Source of the DNA: Ardenticatenaceae bacterium
GTDB taxonomy: Bacteria > Chloroflexota > Anaerolineae > Promineifilales > Promineifilaceae
Assembly: GCA_020634215.1 (NCBI GenBank)
Contig: JACKCD010000007.1
Span: 73,035-137,034 of the forward strand
Direction of reading: 5' to 3'
Length of the DNA: 64,000 bases
Below, piece after piece: positions 1 to 8,021 of this stretch. The notes under the pieces were generated by a model that did no database searches, was not told where the DNA came from, and saw nothing but the letters and a program-made list of their open reading frames with translations. A program made the translations under genes and the position numbers. The number at the start of each line of letters is the position of its first letter. Within the stretch, counting starts at the first letter, position 1.

Positions 1-902
1 GGTTTGCCGGTCAGCCAGCCAAGTAGCGAAACCAGCACGGAAATGCCAATGGCGATAATGGCAAGCTGTTTGCCCAGCACGGCAAGCTGGCGCTGTAGCG
101 GCGATGCTTCTTCCTGCACGGTTTGGGTCATTTGGGCAATGCGGCCAAATTCGGTGTCCATGCCGGTGGCAACGACAACACCGCGCCCGTGACCGTTGGT
201 AACGGCCGTTCCCATCCAGGCAATAGACGGCCGTTCCGCCAGCGGCGCATCCAGCGCCACCGGTTCTGCCCCCTTATTCACCGGCACCGACTCCCCTGTC
301 AGCGAGGATTCGTCAATTTTCAGGTCAAAACTTCGCACCAGCCGCACATCGGCCGGCACGCGGTCGCCAATGGTCAGCAGCACCACATCGCCAGGAACCA
401 TCTCATCGGCGTTGATTTCCCGTTCGTGACCGCCGCGCACCACACGGCAGCGGGGGGAAAGCATCTGCTGCAACGCTTCAATGGCTTGCTCGGCTTTCCA
501 TTCTTGCACAAACCCCAGCACGCCGTTGAGCAACATGATGGCAACGATGGCAATGGCATCTACCATTTCCCCCAGCACGGCGGAAATGATGGCCGCGATA
601 AAGAGAATAAAAATCAACACATCTACAAACTGCCGCCCCAAAACGACGTACCACGGGGTGCGCTGGCTGGCTTGCAGGGTGTTGGAGCCGTATTGTTCCT
701 GGCGTTGGGAAACGGCCGTTTCTGCTAAACCATCCTCCAAATCAGTGCCCAGCCGCGCCGCAACATAGGCTGGCGGCAACGCATGGTAGGCATCGTCCGG
801 CAGCCCTGACTCTATTGCTCCAATATCTGTTTTTTCTTCTGGTGGGTCTGGCTCCTCCCACCGTTCATACTCGGTTGCTTTGATTGCTGTAACCATTTTC
901 AT
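1..902 (-). CDS. P-type cation-transporting ATPase, N-terminal part (truncated by window edge)
   Basis: About 300 residues of a P-type ATPase are visible; the phosphorylation and nucleotide-binding domains lie beyond the window. There is an N-terminal cation-ATPase domain (residues about 38-85), two membrane helices (about 96-133), then the actuator domain with the GDVVLLTIGDRVPAD stretch (171-185) and the TGES dephosphorylation motif at 202-205. A third helix begins near 285. The layout is that of the P2 type (Ca2+ or other cation pumps of the SERCA/PMA group), not the heavy-metal P1B type, as no CXXC domain is seen. Start is the first ATG of M-K-M-V; only a weak AGGGA precedes it. Substrate cannot be decided from this part. 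Confidence 0.9.
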   Translation of the reverse strand, partial: MKMVTAIKATEYERWEEPDPPEEKTDIGAIESGLPDDAYHALPPAYVAARLGTDLEDGLAETAVSQRQEQYGSNTLQASQRTPWYVVLGRQFVDVLIFILFIAAIISAVLGEMVDAIAIVAIMLLNGVLGFVQEWKAEQAIEALQQMLSPRCRVVRGGHEREINADEMVPGDVVLLTIGDRVPADVRLVRSFDLKIDESSLTGESVPVNKGAEPVALDAPLAERPSIAWMGTAVTNGHGRGVVVATGMDTEFGRIAQMTQTVQEEASPLQRQLAVLGKQLAIIAIGISVLVSLLGWLTGK

Positions 903-935
903 TGTCCCTGCTGAACAAGGGATGACAACAACCGT

Positions 936-957
936 TTGGCAAACAACTGTTTGCCAA
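936..957. repeat. Hairpin upstream of the ATPase gene
   Basis: Arms TTGGCAAAC (936-944) and GTTTGCCAA (949-957) flank a 4-nt loop; the right arm runs into an AACGGCCGTT copy (956-965). It lies in the 230-bp gap 903-1132 between two minus-strand genes. No T-run follows, so it may be a leader hairpin or a weak terminator of the gene at 1133-1528. Nothing else was recognised in the gap. Confidence 0.5.
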
Positions 958-1132
958 CGGCCGTTAACCATCCCTTGCTCCTACTGAACAGAATATTACT
1001 TACAGCATACCCGCTCCACTCCCAGTCCTATAGACCCATCCCGCATTATTTCCAGGTGATCTTTGTCACGTTTTTGCCAAATATCGCTTTTGATACTTCT
1101 AAAGCCTGTGTACAAAAGTATGTTACCGGGTA

Positions 1133-1528
1133 CTATCGCGCCAAAAAATAGACAACAGCAAATGCCACTACCCCGATCACCAGAGCCACAATGGCAACAA
1201 TGCGGGATTGCCGTGTGAGTGCCAATTCCGCTTCCGTTGGCGGGCGAATTTCATCGGCGTGCTGTTTTTCTAACCCCGAACCAATCGCCACCCCAATGGC
1301 TACGCCCATGCCAACGCCAATAGCAATATTGCCCAGTGCGACCCCTAGACCAGCTCCAATTGCCATGCCAATGCCAAGCCCTTGCCCCATCCAATGCCCT
1401 TCTGGGTATCCGGGGTGTTCTTTGCGTATCTCGGCCTGTTTCCTGACCTTGATAACGGCAAAGATAAGCAAGGCCAACGCAATAGCAACCACGACCCCCG
1501 TGAGTAAAATCCAAGTTTGCATGTTCAT
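1133..1528 (-). CDS. Glycine-rich (glycine-zipper-like) small membrane protein
   Basis: 131 residues. A first membrane helix lies at about 6-27, followed by a short basic stretch. A long Gly/Ala-rich hydrophobic segment (about 47-83) has repeated GxxxG-type spacing (GIGMAIGAGLGVALG and further repeats), and a last helix lies at about 109-129. The segment before the last helix is charged and probably outside the membrane. Glycine-zipper segments pack into multimeric membrane assemblies, but no function can be assigned from sequence. The second Met (codon 3) is an alternative start with better spacing to the upstream AGG. Confidence 0.7.
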   Translation of the reverse strand: MNMQTWILLTGVVVAIALALLIFAVIKVRKQAEIRKEHPGYPEGHWMGQGLGIGMAIGAGLGVALGNIAIGVGMGVAIGVAIGSGLEKQHADEIRPPTEAELALTRQSRIVAIVALVIGVVAFAVVYFLAR

Positions 1529-1544
1529 TACCTAATTTGGTTGC

Positions 1545-1606
1545 TAGGGGCTGGTTGCTGGTGCATCACACCGCTTCATACCAACCACTAACCACCAACT
1601 ACTACC
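1545..1606. repeat. Intergenic inverted repeat, family L
   Basis: Tandem GGTTGCT-like units on one side face tandem CCAACCACTAACC units on the other. The right arm enters the 3' end of the nitrilase-family gene and encodes its last residues V-V-V-G-G and stop. Confidence 0.65.
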
Positions 1607-2313
1607 TGTTCCATCATTGTATCATAGATAATGAACCCCTCGCTGGTTGCATCCAGTTGTTCCAACAAAATGCCGTGACGGTTCCAAACGGCCGTTTTTC
1701 CCCCACCCACAAAATCATCCGACGGCCCCACATTGTTCGCCATCAACACCGGCATTCCGTACTGCTGGGCAATCTCCACCATCCGCTCTTCCGCCCTCAC
1801 CACCCCAGCAGCCGATTTGGAGACGCTGGCAACATACGCACCTGCCCCATGGCGGTGTGCCGTCTCGGCGTGGGCGGGAATGGAAAGTTCGTAACAAATG
1901 GCGAGAGCGAGGGGAGAAACGGCCGTTTGCAGCACGGGAAACCCCTCCCCCGGCACAAAAAACGGCACCTCATCGGCGTGCAAATATTGTTTGCCATACG
2001 TCCGGCGCGGCTGCTGCGGCTGAAAAAGCACCATGGCAATTGCAACCCCTGCTTCCGTTGCCAGCGGTATCCCCGCCCCAATCGTCACCCCCCGCTCATC
2101 GCTCAACGCTTGCACCCCGTCCAGCCGGGGGTCATCCACCCCCATCGCCAACTCCGCCGCCAGCGTCGGCTCATATCCCGTCAGCGATAGCTCAGGGAAA
2201 ACAACCATCGCTGCGCCTTTGTCCACCGCCAACGCCACAAACCGCTCATGCGCCGCCACATTTTGCGCCACATCCCCCTTCACCGGCCACGTCTGCACCA
2301 CGCAAATCTTCAT
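1588..2313 (-). CDS. Carbon-nitrogen hydrolase (nitrilase superfamily)
   Basis: 241 residues with the complete nitrilase catalytic set: Glu41 in FPELSLTGYEP, Lys108 in YGKQYLH and Cys140 in AICYELS. Members hydrolyse amides, carbamates or nitriles through a thioimidate or acyl enzyme on the Cys. The protein is on the short side for the superfamily and lacks extra domains, which fits the amidase branch better than true nitrilases. No signal peptide is seen, so it should be cytoplasmic. The substrate is not deducible. The last five residues are encoded by repeat family L. Confidence 0.88.
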   Translation of the reverse strand: MKICVVQTWPVKGDVAQNVAAHERFVALAVDKGAAMVVFPELSLTGYEPTLAAELAMGVDDPRLDGVQALSDERGVTIGAGIPLATEAGVAIAMVLFQPQQPRRTYGKQYLHADEVPFFVPGEGFPVLQTAVSPLALAICYELSIPAHAETAHRHGAGAYVASVSKSAAGVVRAEERMVEIAQQYGMPVLMANNVGPSDDFVGGGKTAVWNRHGILLEQLDATSEGFIIYDTMMEQVVVGG

Positions 2314-2330
2314 TCTCTGTTCCTATAAGA

Positions 2331-2391
2331 ATGGGACGCAGATTTACCTGATTTTTTTTAATCAGGTAAATCAGGTAAATCTGCGTCCCAT
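2331..2391. repeat. Intergenic inverted repeat, family A (copy 1)
   Basis: Arms GGGACGCAGATTTACCTGAT and its complement (with one tandem AATCAGGTA unit duplicated) surround a T-rich loop. It sits between the start of the nitrilase gene and the 3' end of the DUF1801 gene; both are transcribed leftward. It can form a long hairpin. Confidence 0.9.
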
Positions 2392-2404
2392 TGCTTTTAT
2401 TCCT

Positions 2405-2782
2405 TTAGCCCTTGCTTCGCTTTGTCGCCGCCTTCGCCACATTTTCCGCCACCCGGAACGCCACAATCCGGCGAATGAGGTCATAGGGCATGGGTTGGTC
2501 AAGCGGAAACTGCACCGACCCTTTCCCCTGTTTGTAAACAGATAGCTCCTCCTTAAACGCTTCAATCCCCGTTGGCACCGGGTAAAAGCCAATGTGGTTT
2601 TTATAACCGGCAAAGTGAACCAGGTTGCCGTGCAGCTTAAAGGTCGGCATCTGGTAGCTAATAGCCTCGGTTGCTTCTGGTGCAGCTTCCCGAACGGTCG
2701 CCCGAATGGTTTGCAAAATTTCCTGTACGGCCGGCGGGAAGTCAGCAATATAATCGTCTATTGTCTTGAAACTGGTTTTCAT
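2405..2782 (-). CDS. DUF1801 family protein
   Basis: 125 residues, close to the usual family length. Typical features are the opening T-I-D-D-Y-I-A-x-F-P segment, the A-I-S-Y-Q-M-P-T-F core (about 41-49), the F-A-G-Y-K-N-H-I-G-F-Y-P strand pair (about 57-68) and a C-terminal stretch with F-P-L-D-Q-P-M-P-Y-D-L. The family includes YdhG-like proteins with a frataxin-like fold. The cellular role is not established, and no neighbour in the window suggests one. Confidence 0.85.
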   Translation of the reverse strand: MKTSFKTIDDYIADFPPAVQEILQTIRATVREAAPEATEAISYQMPTFKLHGNLVHFAGYKNHIGFYPVPTGIEAFKEELSVYKQGKGSVQFPLDQPMPYDLIRRIVAFRVAENVAKAATKRSKG

Positions 2783-2818
2783 CTTGTCTTATGTCTCCAA
2801 ATCTGCTCTTTACAAATT

Positions 2819-3661
2819 TCACTGATTTTGTTCAAGCTGGGTCTGAGCCTGAGCCGCCCAATCGCTGCCCGGGGCGAGGGTAATGATTTGGCTGAACATT
2901 TCCCGCGCAACGGCCGTTTCTCCCAAATGGTCATAAATCAACCCCAAGTCATAAAGGGCAGGGAGGTAGTCGGGCTGTTGGGAAACGGCCGTTTGCAGCA
3001 CCCCAACCGCCTCCTCCAGCCGCCCCGCATTTCCCAACGCCGTCCCCAGGCTCGTATACGCCTCCAAAAGCTGCGGGTTGTGGGCAATTGCCTGCTCATA
3101 CGCCCCAATCGCTTCCTCTAAACGCCCCTGCGATTGGTACAGATTGCCCAGCCCGTGGTGCGCCAATGCCAGCGCCGGGTCTGCTTGCAGCGCAGCTTGG
3201 AAAGCGGCTTCAGCGGCGGCCAGCTCCCCCCGTTTTTGCTGCGTCACGGCCAAATTGTAATCTGCTTCGGCAAAGGTGGGGTTGAGGGAAACGGCCGTTT
3301 CAAACGCTCCCACTGCTTCTTCCAACCGCTCCTGCTGGCTCAACGCCAGCCCCAGGCTGTTGTGCAGGTCGGCGGCATCGGGAACCAGCGTCACCGCCTC
3401 GCGAAAAGCGGCTTCGGCGGCAGCAAAATCCCCTGCTGCAAAGGCGGCCAGCCCGGCGGTGTAAACGGCGTTGGGGTCAATGGGGGCTGTGGGGGTGGCC
3501 GGAACGGCCGTTGGTGTGGGTGTTTGCACCAGCGGCGTACCGGCCACAATGTCAGCCGGGTCGGTGTTTGCCAGCGTGGTAAACGCCAGCACTGTCACCG
3601 CCAGCGGCAGTGCCAGCATCACCAGCAAACCAAGAAGGAGAGAGCGATTTTCAAAAACCAT
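2819..3661 (-). CDS. Membrane-anchored TPR protein
   Basis: 280 residues. One N-terminal membrane helix (about 8-30) is followed by a Thr/Pro-rich linker (about 40-62), then six or so tetratricopeptide repeats from about 65 to the end. These show the usual A-x-x-x-x-G and A-x-x-x-Y/F-x-x-A-l positions (for example A-Y-T-A-G-L-A-A-F-A-A-G-D-F). The repeats should lie outside the membrane and mediate protein contacts. Several AACGGCCGTT copies fall inside the repeats. No specific partner can be named. Confidence 0.82.
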   Translation of the reverse strand: MVFENRSLLLGLLVMLALPLAVTVLAFTTLANTDPADIVAGTPLVQTPTPTAVPATPTAPIDPNAVYTAGLAAFAAGDFAAAEAAFREAVTLVPDAADLHNSLGLALSQQERLEEAVGAFETAVSLNPTFAEADYNLAVTQQKRGELAAAEAAFQAALQADPALALAHHGLGNLYQSQGRLEEAIGAYEQAIAHNPQLLEAYTSLGTALGNAGRLEEAVGVLQTAVSQQPDYLPALYDLGLIYDHLGETAVAREMFSQIITLAPGSDWAAQAQTQLEQNQ

Positions 3662-3668
3662 AGTGGAG

Positions 3669-3821
3669 GATAGGACGCAGATTTACCTGATCTGCCTGAT
3701 TGTTGTGAATGGCCGAGATTTGGGCTTTGGAGATTAGAGATTGGAGATTGGAGACCGAGTCATCTCCAATCTCCAATCGCATTTTAATCAGGAAAATCAG
3801 GCAAATCTGCGTCCCATTTTT
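3669..3821. repeat. Nested repeat: family A enclosing family B
   Basis: The outer arms are family A (GGACGCAGATTTACCTGAT at the left, its complement ending near 3819). Between them lies a complete family B inverted repeat (about 3727-3780, GGAGATTAGAGATTGGAGA and complement). This is the only clear nesting in the window. The right outer arm overlaps the stop of the ABC transporter gene. Confidence 0.85.
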
Positions 3822-5712
3822 ACTTTGCCGCAACCAAATTCCGATCCAGCGACCCCATCAGCGTGGAGAAGCCGTTGTTGATCGTACCCGTTTGTAGCTG
3901 CACCAAGTAGGCATAATGCCCATTTTGCGCCAGCAGCTCCGCGTGCCGCCCCGTTTCCACCACCCGGCCTTTGTCCATCACCACAATTTGGTCAGCGTCG
4001 CGGATGGTGGACAGGCGGTGGGCGATGATAAAGGTGGTGCGCCCCTGCATCAGCCGATCCAACGCGCTCATCACCAAATCTTCCGACTCGGCATCCAGGG
4101 CGGCGGTTGGTTCATCCAAAATGAGGACGGGGGCATCGCGCAGCAGGGCGCGGGCGATAGCGATCCGCTGCCGCTGCCCGCCGGAAAGGGTGCCACCTCG
4201 TTCCCCCACCACCGTGTCGTAGCCGTTGGGCAACTGCTGGATAAAGCCGTGGGCGTTGGCGGCTTTGGCAGCGGCTACAATCTCGTCATCGGTGGCTTCC
4301 GGTCGGCCGTAAGCGATGTTTTGCCGAATAGACGTGGCAAACAGCACCGACTCCTGCGGCACAATGCCAAACTGCCGCCGCAAATCTTCCAGCCTGTATT
4401 CCCGAATGTCGGCTCCGTCCAGCACAATACGGCCGTTGCTAATCTCATAAAAGCGGAGCAGCAGGCTTGCCAGGGTGGATTTTCCCGCCCCAGTGCCACC
4501 GACCAGGGCCACCACCTGCCCCGCCTGTACCGTTAAATTGACCCCGCGCAAAATCGGCTTGTCAGGGGCGGTGGGGTAATGAAACTCCACCCCCTTAAAC
4601 TGGACGTTGCCACGGGCGCGACCCAGTGGACGCGGGTTGGCGGTTTCTTCCACCGTGATAGGCGTATCCAGAATTTTGCCCAATCGGTCGCCGCTGGCCG
4701 CCGCCTTTTGCAGCGTCGCCGCCAGCTTGCTAAATTTCCGCAGCGGGCTGTACATGTCCTTGAGGTAGCTCATAAAAATGAGCAGCTCGCCGACGGAAAA
4801 TTGGCCGATTAGCACCTGCGACACCCCATACCAGATGATGGCGGCGGTGCTGGCGGCCTGGACAAAATCAATGACGGGGCTAAAGGAGGCTTCCCAGCGA
4901 ATGGAGCGCAACCCGGAGCGAATCCGCTTTTCGCCGTACTCTTCAAACATGGCTTGCTGGTAATCTTCACGGCCAAATGCTTTGACTTCGCGGATAGCTC
5001 CCAGTGTTTCCAGCGTCAGGTTCATCATTTCCCCTTCCTGCTCGCGGGCTTCGCTGGCGGTCTCGCGGATGTTGCGGCGGAAGGTGATGTAGAGGAAAAG
5101 CAGCAGCGGGACGTAGGCGAGAACGATGACGGAGAAACGCCAGTTGACAAAGAGCATGACCCCGGCAAAACCGAGAAATTTGACGATGTTGATCAACATT
5201 TCGCCCATGCTGCCCACCAGGGCCACCATGATTTTGCCCGCGTCTTCGGTGACGCGCTTGAGAACATCACCCAGGCGGCTTTGGTCGTAGAAGGCGAGGG
5301 GGAGTCGCTGGACGTGTTGGAAAACTTGGGTGCGTAGATAGAAGGTGGAACGCTCCTGAATGAGGCCGCTGAGGTATTCGTAGGCGAAGGAGGTGGCTCC
5401 CTGGAAGATGACGATGATGAGGAGGGCGAGGCCAAGAACGGCCGTTAATAACCGCTGATCCGTCCCCACATTCACCAGCAACCAGTCGCCCACAGGGCCA
5501 GTTAACGGCCGGCCGCCAATCACATTGTCAATGATGTATTTCACCGGCCACGGGGCAACAATGTCCAGCAAGGCCACCAGCACAATCATGATCACCGACA
5601 GCACCAGCAGCCCTACGTAGGGCGTAAGATAGCGCAAATAGCGGGCATCAATGCCGATAAGGGGAATGTAGTTTACGTCGGTTCGTTTTTTGCGTTTGCG
5701 TTCTTCGCTCAT
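3820..5712 (-). CDS. ABC exporter, fused permease and ATPase (type IV, MsbA/lipid-drug type)
   Basis: 630 residues from the chosen start. A six-helix transmembrane domain (about 25-325) precedes a nucleotide-binding domain with Walker A GGTGAGKST (405-413), signature LSGGQ (509-513), Walker B LILDEP (530-535) and the switch His in IIAHRLS. Such half-transporters work as homodimers exporting lipids, glycans or drugs. An open frame runs 22 codons further upstream, but that part is encoded by repeat B2, and MSEERKRKKR is the sensible start. Glycosyltransferase genes lie immediately upstream in the same direction, so a glycan or glycolipid substrate is plausible, by context only. Confidence 0.92.
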   Translation of the reverse strand: MSEERKRKKRTDVNYIPLIGIDARYLRYLTPYVGLLVLSVIMIVLVALLDIVAPWPVKYIIDNVIGGRPLTGPVGDWLLVNVGTDQRLLTAVLGLALLIIVIFQGATSFAYEYLSGLIQERSTFYLRTQVFQHVQRLPLAFYDQSRLGDVLKRVTEDAGKIMVALVGSMGEMLINIVKFLGFAGVMLFVNWRFSVIVLAYVPLLLFLYITFRRNIRETASEAREQEGEMMNLTLETLGAIREVKAFGREDYQQAMFEEYGEKRIRSGLRSIRWEASFSPVIDFVQAASTAAIIWYGVSQVLIGQFSVGELLIFMSYLKDMYSPLRKFSKLAATLQKAAASGDRLGKILDTPITVEETANPRPLGRARGNVQFKGVEFHYPTAPDKPILRGVNLTVQAGQVVALVGGTGAGKSTLASLLLRFYEISNGRIVLDGADIREYRLEDLRRQFGIVPQESVLFATSIRQNIAYGRPEATDDEIVAAAKAANAHGFIQQLPNGYDTVVGERGGTLSGGQRQRIAIARALLRDAPVLILDEPTAALDAESEDLVMSALDRLMQGRTTFIIAHRLSTIRDADQIVVMDKGRVVETGRHAELLAQNGHYAYLVQLQTGTINNGFSTLMGSLDRNLVAAK

Positions 5713-5788
5713 AAAAGAGGAGATTGGGGATTGGAGATTGGAGATTGTCACTTCGCTAGTGCAATCTCCAATCTCCAATCTCTAATCG
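5713..5788. repeat. Intergenic inverted repeat, family B (copy 2)
   Basis: Tandem GGAGATT-like units and their complements between the two genes of the same direction. The left half lies in the frame of the ABC transporter upstream extension and would create a false 22-residue N terminus. Confidence 0.85.
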
Positions 5789-5795
5789 TTGTTGA

Positions 5796-8021
5796 TTAGA
5801 CCAATAACAGCAGCCCGTTAGCAACGGCCGTTTCCGTCCGCATCAGCATCTCATCAAACAAATGCGCCAGGCCGGGGCGAGGGGCGATGACGTTGAGCAG
5901 CCGGAAATAGGTGGCCGCTTCGTAAAAAGCAGCCCGCTCCCAGAACGCCTCGTTCACGGGAACGTGCCAACTATAACTCTCTTTGAACAGTTCGGCATCA
6001 TCGGCCAGGGCGTCAAAATCACCCAAATGGTCTAACCCCATAAAGTGCAGGTGGGCGACAAAGTTGGCGACATCAATGGCGGGGTCGCCCAGCGCCAGCA
6101 GGTCGAAATCAATCAGCGTCAGCCGCAGTCCGTCAAACAAAAGTTGGCTGTAGTAGAAGTCGCGGTGGACGGCAACGGCCGTTTCTGGCTCCGCCAACGC
6201 CCCCGCCCACTGCTCCAACTGCTGCCGTAGCTGGCTCATGAGGGCGCGGGTAAACGGCCGTTCGGCCACCACCGTCGCCTCATACGGCCGCAGCACCACC
6301 AATTCATCGGCCAGGGTGTAGGGTTTAAGGGTAAACGACCCCTGTTTTGCCAGCAGCGTGGGCAACTGGCTGTTGTGGAGCTTGGCTAATCCTTCGGCCG
6401 AGGCCGGCATAAACGGATTGAGGTGAGTTGTGTCCACCAACTCGTTAAGCGTGCGCCCCGCTGCCTTTTCCTGCACCAGCATCCGCATTTTGGGGATGTA
6501 GGCCAGCACGCGGGGAACGTGGATGTTGTCGGTGGCGCGGGGACCAAAGCCGTTGCGCCACAGGGCATCTTGCAGGGCAAATAGCCGCTGTCCCCGCTCG
6601 TCGCGGAACACTTTGCCGATGATTTCTTGCTCGATGGGGCGGTTGGTTTGGGAGGAACGGCCGTTTAGCCGATAGCCCAACACCGCCCGCCGTCGCGGTT
6701 TGTATTTAAACACCTCAATCTGGCTAACTGTTTCGACTCGTAAATCGGGCAGTTCGTCGGCCAAACAAGCGGCGGCCAAATCGGGGCGCGTGGCGCGATA
6801 GAGCCGCGTTCGCAGCTTGTTGTCAAAAATGGGTAGCTGGGGTGCAGTTGTGGGGGTGGGTGATGGTGCCAGCAGATTGACAACAGCCGCCGCATTTTGC
6901 TTCCAAGTGTGGGCTTGCAGCACATATTCCGCGCCGCGCCACCCCATGTCCCGCCGCAGTTCCGGCTCATTTGCCAGCTTGCGGATGTAGGCTGCCAGTA
7001 CGCGGCTGTTGCCCGGCGGGTAAAGGTAGCCGGTGTCGCCGGGGCGAATGATCGCCCCCTGCTGCCCAGCATTGGCGGCGACCGTTGCCACGCCGCAGGC
7101 CAAATATTCAAACAGCTTCAGCGGCGAATAGTAAAAATGCTCCAGCGAGCGGTGGGGCGACACGGCGATGTCCATCGCGGCGATGTGGGCAGGTACGTCC
7201 CGATGCGGGACGGGGCCGGTGACGGTAACGGCATCGCTAAGGCCATGCTCTGCAAGCTGCTGCTCAATGTCGTCGGGCATTTGGCCGACGAGCAGCAAAT
7301 GATAGCGGTTGTCGGTGTGGCGGAGGTAGGAAACGGCCGTTAACAGCGTCTCCAAATCATGCCAGGGGCGCGGCCGGCCGACAAACCCCACCACCATCTT
7401 GTCGTGCAGTTGGTGGCGGTAATGCACGTCGCCGCCGCTGACCGCTGGGTGAAACTGCTGTGGGTCAACCCCGTTGGGCAAAACGTGGATACGTTCCCGC
7501 GCCACTCCCTGGTCGGCGGCATAATCGGCCAGCCAGCTAGAGACTGCCAGCAGGTGGGCGGCGGCGTGGAACTGGCGCTGCTCAATGGCTGTCGCCAGCG
7601 TTTCATCCGCCACTTCGCGGTACAGCGCCGCTTCCAGCCGCAGCGGGGCGTTGACTTCCAGCAGCAGCGGCAGCCCGGTAGCCTCGCTCAGCCGCGCCCC
7701 CACGTCGCTCCACAGCGAATACCGTTCGTAAATGGCATCATAAGGCTGTCGTTTTAGCTCCGCCAGCACAAATTCATACAGCGCGTTGTTGCTGGCCGCA
7801 ACAAACTCAGCCAGCGGCTGGTCGGTATGCGTCAACATTGGGGCGGTCAGCAGGGTGGCCTGTGGTGCGGGGCCATCACTGGGGCCGGGGCGCGGGGTAA
7901 CGATGGTGACATGATGCCCGGCGGCAACGAGGGCGTTACTCAACATGCGAACGTGGACGGAGGCACCTTTATGCCCCCGCACGGGGATGCCTCGGTCGGC
8001 GGAAAGATAGAGGATGTTCAT
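5796..8021 (-). CDS. Bifunctional protein: GT4 glycosyltransferase fused to APH-type kinase domain
   Basis: 741 residues. Residues 1 to about 390 form a GT-B glycosyltransferase of family GT4. It has the N-terminal glycine-rich loop after M-N-I-L-Y-L-S-A-D, the V-G-F-V-G-R-P strand starting the second Rossmann domain, and the C-terminal S-P-L-K-L-F-E-Y-L-A-C-G donor-binding motif. Residues about 420-741 resemble aminoglycoside/choline kinase folds: catalytic loop H619-R-D621 in VAVHRDFYYSQ and metal-binding D638-F-D640. The usual Asn of the catalytic loop is replaced by Gln. It may transfer a sugar and phosphorylate a sugar or lipid acceptor. Its start overlaps the upstream glycosyltransferase stop by 4 nt, implying translational coupling. 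Confidence 0.88.
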   Translation of the reverse strand: MNILYLSADRGIPVRGHKGASVHVRMLSNALVAAGHHVTIVTPRPGPSDGPAPQATLLTAPMLTHTDQPLAEFVAASNNALYEFVLAELKRQPYDAIYERYSLWSDVGARLSEATGLPLLLEVNAPLRLEAALYREVADETLATAIEQRQFHAAAHLLAVSSWLADYAADQGVARERIHVLPNGVDPQQFHPAVSGGDVHYRHQLHDKMVVGFVGRPRPWHDLETLLTAVSYLRHTDNRYHLLLVGQMPDDIEQQLAEHGLSDAVTVTGPVPHRDVPAHIAAMDIAVSPHRSLEHFYYSPLKLFEYLACGVATVAANAGQQGAIIRPGDTGYLYPPGNSRVLAAYIRKLANEPELRRDMGWRGAEYVLQAHTWKQNAAAVVNLLAPSPTPTTAPQLPIFDNKLRTRLYRATRPDLAAACLADELPDLRVETVSQIEVFKYKPRRRAVLGYRLNGRSSQTNRPIEQEIIGKVFRDERGQRLFALQDALWRNGFGPRATDNIHVPRVLAYIPKMRMLVQEKAAGRTLNELVDTTHLNPFMPASAEGLAKLHNSQLPTLLAKQGSFTLKPYTLADELVVLRPYEATVVAERPFTRALMSQLRQQLEQWAGALAEPETAVAVHRDFYYSQLLFDGLRLTLIDFDLLALGDPAIDVANFVAHLHFMGLDHLGDFDALADDAELFKESYSWHVPVNEAFWERAAFYEAATYFRLLNVIAPRPGLAHLFDEMLMRTETAVANGLLLLV

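Noticed and set aside
4..768. Several plus-strand open frames over the first 800 bases
   Set aside because: They are antisense shadows of the P-type ATPase, whose minus-strand frame holds the TGES and other family motifs.
5713..5778. Extended N terminus of the ABC exporter
   Set aside because: The extra codons are entirely repeat B2 and would add an N terminus unlike any exporter.
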